17,874 nt of DNA from Chloroflexota bacterium (GTDB taxonomy: Bacteria > Chloroflexota > Anaerolineae > J102), in NCBI GenBank assembly GCA_003353825.1, contig PIVW01000059.1, forward strand, positions 1 through 17,874, in the 5' to 3' direction. A program made the translations under genes and the position numbers. Of the stretch, positions 14,093-17,874 are shown piece by piece; within the stretch, counting starts at the first letter, position 1, and each line of letters opens with the position of its first letter. The notes under the pieces were generated by a model. That model did not search any database. It saw nothing but the letters and a program-made list of their open reading frames with translations, and was not told the origin of the DNA.

Positions 14093-14997
14093 TCGTTGTT
14101 AGTCCCTTGCAGCAACAAGACCTTGCCGCTGTTACCGAACTGTGGAACCAATCGGCTGAAACACTTCCCTTCAGTTGGTGTACATCTCCCGATACCTTTC
14201 AGAAAGAGATCGTTTCACAGAGTGCCGAACCATACGTCGACTTGCAGACCAAGCCGGAAGGCTGTTTGGTCGCCCGAGATGGGCAACAAATGATCGGTTT
14301 GATTCATTGTTCGGTAGGTTATCTAGCAGAAGATGAAATAACACTGCGAGGATTTATCCGTCATCTCACGACATTGCCTTCAGCACCCAATTGGGTGGCT
14401 AAACTTCTCTTGTCTGACGCCGAAGATCACTTCCGCAAACAGGGCGTTAGTAACCGAATTTTCGCCTTCCACAGATATGCGGGTTATCCTAGCCTGCTCG
14501 CAGGACGTGGCTACTTTGCCACAGATCGCATAGACATCATGGCTGCTCTGGGAGATGCTGGTTACCAGGTGCGGGATCGGTGGTTCTTATACGAGAAAAC
14601 TTTTCACAGTTATGTAACCGAATACCATCCCTCGCAGGGCAACCTTGCTTTGCGGATTCTAAATAGCCCAGATGGGATCACGTCGCTGCACGTTGTACAC
14701 CAGGGATGGCCGGTTGCCGAACTGAGTGTCGAGATCATGTTAGAACTCACCAAACAGCGTGGCGCCCCCACTGCTGCGATCAAAGAGCTGCGAGTCGAAC
14801 CAGGGTTCCGACGCCGAGGGGTGGGACGCTGGCTTCTCCTGCGTACATTGAATGAATTGACCCTTCGCGGCATACATCACCTCATTGTCGATATCAACCA
14901 TAATGACGCCGCCGCCCAGAGCCTGCTGGTGCAATTGGGCTTCGAAGAGGTTCCCATACGGGGCTTCAGCTACGAGAAGTCGCAAACAGATTCATGA
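14089..14997 (+). CDS. Tandem GNAT acetyltransferase (302 aa)
   Basis: The protein consists of two GNAT folds. The C-terminal one (about residues 187-298) is complete, with the acetyl-CoA motif A at ELRVEPGFRRRGVGRWLL (R241-R-R-G-V-G246). HLIVDINHNDAAAQSLLVQLGF then forms the usual strand and motif B. The N-terminal fold (about 1-170) has GNAT-like secondary structure and ends in GRGYFATDR but lacks a clear R/Q-x-x-G-x-G/A loop. It is probably a structural or substrate-binding half, as in MshD-type tandem enzymes. It overlaps the LysE gene by 4 nt and the next gene by 4 nt (ATGA both times). The substrate is unknown; with an exporter and a kinase in one operon, a small molecule seems more likely than a protein, but that is inference. 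Confidence 0.87.
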   Translation: MIVVSPLQQQDLAAVTELWNQSAETLPFSWCTSPDTFQKEIVSQSAEPYVDLQTKPEGCLVARDGQQMIGLIHCSVGYLAEDEITLRGFIRHLTTLPSAPNWVAKLLLSDAEDHFRKQGVSNRIFAFHRYAGYPSLLAGRGYFATDRIDIMAALGDAGYQVRDRWFLYEKTFHSYVTEYHPSQGNLALRILNSPDGITSLHVVHQGWPVAELSVEIMLELTKQRGAPTAAIKELRVEPGFRRRGVGRWLLLRTLNELTLRGIHHLIVDINHNDAAAQSLLVQLGFEEVPIRGFSYEKSQTDS

Positions 14998-15488
14998 GTG
15001 ACAAGCACACAGATCAGACAACTCATACCTTGTCTGATCCACATGGAACGATAACGCACACCTACGTTCCCACACTACGGTTCCGGGTAACGGCAGGTCT
15101 TTTTGTACTGGCGAGCACGTGGTTGGCCACCGAAGTCTGGCGGCAACCGGGGACGATCGCCATCGTCATATTCGTGGGAGTGGCGATCGTTGCCTTGTTT
15201 TTGGTGCTCCAGGCTTTGGTTCGTGTCGACTACGACGGAGAGACTTTGACCTACCATTTGCCATTGCGTCCCACTCAACGAATCAAGAGATCACAGATCA
15301 CATGGATAGAACGAGGGGGGCGCCGCACCACAGCCCTGATCATCGGCTACCAACCCCCAGACAATGAAGGCTACTTGGCGTCGCAGCCTCGCTTTGTCAA
15401 TCTGCCTCCATTAAATGATCAAGAGAATCTGCTCGAGTACTTAGGTGGGGAAACGAAACATCGTGGAGAACAGGATCATGGCGGTTGA
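14994..15488 (+). CDS. Small membrane protein with PH-like domain
   Basis: The product is 164 residues. A polar N-terminus is followed by two membrane helices (about 30-47 and 55-76) forming a short hairpin. A beta-rich region (VDYDGETLTYHLPLRPTQRIKRSQITWIE) then resembles the bacterial PH-like fold found in YdbS/DUF304-type proteins. The membrane hairpin plus bPH order is typical, but the sequence is not diagnostic. The ATG overlaps the GNAT stop by 4 nt and the stop overlaps the APH-like gene by 11 nt, so it is translationally coupled on both sides. Its role in the operon is unknown; it could anchor or regulate at the membrane. Confidence 0.7.
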   Translation: MSDKHTDQTTHTLSDPHGTITHTYVPTLRFRVTAGLFVLASTWLATEVWRQPGTIAIVIFVGVAIVALFLVLQALVRVDYDGETLTYHLPLRPTQRIKRSQITWIERGGRRTTALIIGYQPPDNEGYLASQPRFVNLPPLNDQENLLEYLGGETKHRGEQDHGG

Positions 15489-16515
15489 GATTCCAGAAGC
15501 TTTGCTTTGGGGATTAAGACGTTATCTGGCAGCACCTAATGCTCGCGTCAGGGCAATACATCGCCAGCCCTTCCGCGCTGGTTTATCAGGTAGTACGCTG
15601 GAATACTGGCGTCTTCATCTCCACCGGGCGGGCGTGCAATCCACCATTACCCTGGTCTACAAACGTGGGGCGGTGGTAGATGGCGCTTTTCTGAGAGGCG
15701 CCCCCCAGCGCGAGGCACTGGCGTATGTGGAACTTCCCCAATACATCCCCATTGCCATGCCCACGAAAATCGCGGTTGATATCCCTGCCGGTGATCTGTG
15801 GCTACTATCTTTTCCTCCAGTCAAGAACACCAGCCACTGGCTAGCAGATTGGGATTGTACCGATATCGAACGAGTACTAACCGATTTGGCAAAGCTACAC
15901 ACAGCCTTCTGGGATCAAAAAGATACTCTGGATAATTGGTCATGGCTTGCCCATCCCACCGGCGCCAATGCCCAAGCGCTGACACAGGATGGATTGGCCG
16001 GAATTCAAACATTAATCCAAAACGAGGGTTTCGACACACAACTGACCCCTAAACGACTCAAACGATTACGGGAACTGGCGAACGATCCCTCTGCTTTGCT
16101 CAACCTGCTAAACGGGGGACCCATCACCCTGCTCCATGGTGATGCAGGATTTCAGAATATAGCGCTTACGCTCGACGGCAGACAGCGGCTTTGGTATGAT
16201 TGGCAGCTAACCTCAGCCGGACCACCTGCGCTCGACCTGGTGACAGTTCTACATCCCTGGGCGTATCCTGATACCAACCCGCCCTTATCGATCGCAGCAA
16301 TGGTTGAATACTATCTGAAGGCCCTGACAAATCGAGGCTATCCTGTGGGGACAAACATATTTCAACAGCAGTTGGATGCAGCTTTTATCTGGAGATGGAT
16401 CTGCCAGTGGGCGCCTTTGCTGGGACAATACAGCCAACGCCTGCAGCCAAATGTACGCGCTCGCCTATACACGGCATTTGCAGAACTGCATTGGCCAGCG
16501 CTCGAAAGAATCTAG
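15478..16515 (+). CDS. APH-fold phosphotransferase (345 aa)
   Basis: This is a kinase-like protein of the aminoglycoside phosphotransferase / choline kinase superfamily. The Brenner motif HGDAGFQN sits at residues 220-227 (H220-x-D222-x4-N227). The metal-binding aspartate is D241 in WYDWQL, and the conserved ALDLV follows at 251-255. The N-lobe contains GLSGSTLEYW (35-44), a likely nucleotide loop, and a lysine at 62 in LVYKRG. The start at 15478 is chosen because AGGA lies just upstream and the protein then begins MAVEIPEALLWG; an earlier ATG at 15445 would overlap the previous gene by 44 nt. APH-fold enzymes act on many small molecules, so resistance to antibiotics is not implied. It is last in the operon and ends 9 nt from the convergent SH3/PA14 gene. 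Confidence 0.88.
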   Translation: MAVEIPEALLWGLRRYLAAPNARVRAIHRQPFRAGLSGSTLEYWRLHLHRAGVQSTITLVYKRGAVVDGAFLRGAPQREALAYVELPQYIPIAMPTKIAVDIPAGDLWLLSFPPVKNTSHWLADWDCTDIERVLTDLAKLHTAFWDQKDTLDNWSWLAHPTGANAQALTQDGLAGIQTLIQNEGFDTQLTPKRLKRLRELANDPSALLNLLNGGPITLLHGDAGFQNIALTLDGRQRLWYDWQLTSAGPPALDLVTVLHPWAYPDTNPPLSIAAMVEYYLKALTNRGYPVGTNIFQQQLDAAFIWRWICQWAPLLGQYSQRLQPNVRARLYTAFAELHWPALERI

Positions 16516-16524
16516 CACAAGCAT

Positions 16525-17604
16525 TCAAGGCTGGTCGCCACCACGAGGAACATGATACGAGTTGGCTTCCAACCAGGCCATACCACCTCGCTCGTAATAC
16601 TCAATGGTAACCGTATGCACGCCGGCGCTAAGGTTACGGAAGTAGTTGTTATCCCAACTGCCACCGTCACGCCAGGAGTCGATTATCAGGATATCGTCAA
16701 GAAAAAGCTTTGCACCGTCATCTGATTTGACCTCGAAATACTGGTTACCGCCCTCGAATTCCCAACGGCTGACATAGCGCCCAGACCAATTATCGGCGGG
16801 CACCAGCCCGGGCCAAGGCGAATCCAGCCCCCAGTTTCGATGCAAATTGTACTTTTCTGGCGGTTCATTGCGAACGCCCAACGGCGTGCCCGAGAGATGA
16901 ATATCGTTGTAATAAGTCACTTGCCACTCGCCAAGTGCAGGCGTGGGAGGTAATGAGGGGGTAGGTGTGGGCACGGGCGTTGGGGTTGCTTTGGGTTGCG
17001 GAGGTGGGGCCACGAGCACAACGGGGACATCATCGGTATTGCCTATGGTTGTGGCTAAGTCACCTGACACCCAACCTTCCTGTGGTTTCCCGGACAGGCA
17101 GCAGATATACCACCAGGGCCTGCGTCCCGCCGACTTGCCCACGATATCATATACATCACTCTTACTGCTCGTATCTATGAGCGGATAGCTGGTACTAGGC
17201 CCGGATCGCACATTCAGGGTAGGGACATCGACCCTGAGTTGGGGTGTAGCACCACCGCTCGAGCCACCAACAACCTCGATTTCAGTAACAATAATCGTGC
17301 CAGATGTGGCGGCGTCGGCGCTGTCGTAAAGCGTGCCCCATACCTTGACCTGGCTACCAGGTCGGCTTCGACGAATCCTGTCAATCTCCCGCTCGACAGA
17401 GGCCGTGACCCCAACCAAACTATAGTGGGGCCCATCCTGCGTGATGAGGATACTGTTGCCCTGTGAATCGAGTTCGGACGCAAGCGTGCCCAGCATGCCA
17501 TAGACAGGAAGGCCATTATCCTGACCGCCAGGACGCGCCCACACCGAAATCGCACCACCCAAGGCCAAAATCATGACGAGCAGCAAGGGAAAGAGTCTTT
17601 TCAT
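16525..17604 (-). CDS. Secreted SH3b-PA14 domain protein (359 aa)
   Basis: This is an exported protein with four parts. A signal peptide (KRLFPLLLVMILALGG, cleavage probably near VWA-R, residue 23) comes first. A compact beta-rich domain of about 34-112 follows (YGMLGTLASELDSQG to TEIEVVGG), resembling an OB-type fold. An SH3b domain lies at about 123-187 (LNVRSGPSTSYPLIDT to EGWVSGDLA) with an ICC pair at 167-169. After a Pro/Thr linker (198-225), a PA14-type domain spans about 226-348 (WQVTYYNDIHLSGTP, NWSGRYVSRWEF, DDGAKLFLDD, HTVTIEYYERGG). SH3b and PA14 domains usually bind cell-wall or glycan targets; the ligand here is unknown. ATG 17604 is preferred, with GAGG about 10 nt upstream; an ATG at 17688 lies inside the promoter. 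It is convergent with the APH-like gene. Confidence 0.88.
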   Translation of the reverse strand: MKRLFPLLLVMILALGGAISVWARPGGQDNGLPVYGMLGTLASELDSQGNSILITQDGPHYSLVGVTASVEREIDRIRRSRPGSQVKVWGTLYDSADAATSGTIIVTEIEVVGGSSGGATPQLRVDVPTLNVRSGPSTSYPLIDTSSKSDVYDIVGKSAGRRPWWYICCLSGKPQEGWVSGDLATTIGNTDDVPVVLVAPPPQPKATPTPVPTPTPSLPPTPALGEWQVTYYNDIHLSGTPLGVRNEPPEKYNLHRNWGLDSPWPGLVPADNWSGRYVSRWEFEGGNQYFEVKSDDGAKLFLDDILIIDSWRDGGSWDNNYFRNLSAGVHTVTIEYYERGGMAWLEANSYHVPRGGDQP

Positions 17605-17659
17605 GGCACCACGCCTCACAAAGAGTGGTCGATTCAATATATCGGCTGTGCTGTGTATC

Positions 17660-17688
17660 AGTATAACCATGTCCACGGGCAGTGGCAA
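17660..17688 (-). promoter_or_regulatory. Sigma-70 promoter of the SH3b-PA14 gene
   Basis: On the minus strand, TTGCCA (17683-17688), a 17-nt spacer and TATACT (17660-17665), each one base off consensus. The predicted start near 17653 leaves a leader of about 49 nt. The AT-rich sequence farther right (17689-17874) shows no gene, only a weak imperfect inverted pair at 17809-17817 and 17834-17844. Confidence 0.78.
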
Positions 17689-17874
17689 GGGAATGGTGTT
17701 ATTTCATTATCTATAACACTTCCAATGGCATGAATCAATTACCTTGATCGGACAGTCTCGACTTTGGCCATTTTCCAAAATCGATTTATTATCAGATCAC
17801 GACTACTACATATAGTACTTTATAAAAGGTAACTACTATATATGGGCTACTGTTATGTAAGCCTAGCGGGTTTT

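Noticed and set aside
15478..16515. Aminoglycoside resistance gene
   Set aside because: The APH fold is shared by many small-molecule kinases; nothing in the sequence points to aminoglycosides.

Overview
The window looks like ordinary chromosomal DNA from an uncultured Chloroflexota bacterium, probably Anaerolineae or a relative. The evidence is moderate GC content, tandem DUF4013 membrane proteins, several membrane-anchored FHA proteins, a secreted SH3/PA14 protein with a Pro/Thr linker, a choice-of-anchor Q fragment, and gaps carrying 7-8 bp tandem repeats and a REP-like palindrome. The lineage call is inference from gene content; no rRNA or other phylogenetic marker was used. Promoters are clear sigma-70 type, often with an extended -10 (TGnTATAAT).

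Layout. 1-712: the 3' end of a secreted choice-of-anchor Q protein. 713-2540: gene-poor, holding a complete tRNA unit on the minus strand (promoter, tRNA-Ala(CGC), tRNA-Ala(GGC), terminator), a heptamer array and about 0.8 kb with no convincing gene. 2541-3468 (minus): three small membrane proteins, two resembling the YtxG/YtxH stress-protein pair. 3501-3564: a perfect 27-bp inverted repeat. 3599-6916 (minus): M19 dipeptidase, cysteine desulfurase and mnmA; the last two form a tRNA 2-thiouridine pair. 7046-7561 (minus): a DUF1992 protein. 7687-9399 (minus): two DUF4013 paralogs, each with its own promoter. 9484-10302 (minus): a DUF2085 membrane protein. 10452-11003 (plus): peptide deformylase. 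11036-13352 (minus): three consecutive FHA-domain genes. 13478-16515 (plus): a tightly overlapping operon of LysE-type exporter, tandem GNAT protein, small membrane PH-like protein and APH-fold kinase. 16525-17604 (minus): a secreted SH3/PA14 protein.

How the genes work together. The desulfurase probably feeds persulfide sulfur to MnmA for U34 thiolation. The FHA trio reads as a phosphothreonine-recognition module without its kinase in view. The exporter/acetyltransferase/kinase operon looks like a small-molecule modification and export unit of unknown substrate. No CRISPR array, phage, transposase or defence system was found. The most unusual signals are non-coding: octamer arrays abutting two start codons, a second octamer array after a stop codon, a heptamer array, and the large perfect palindrome. 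None of these establishes a new biological system.
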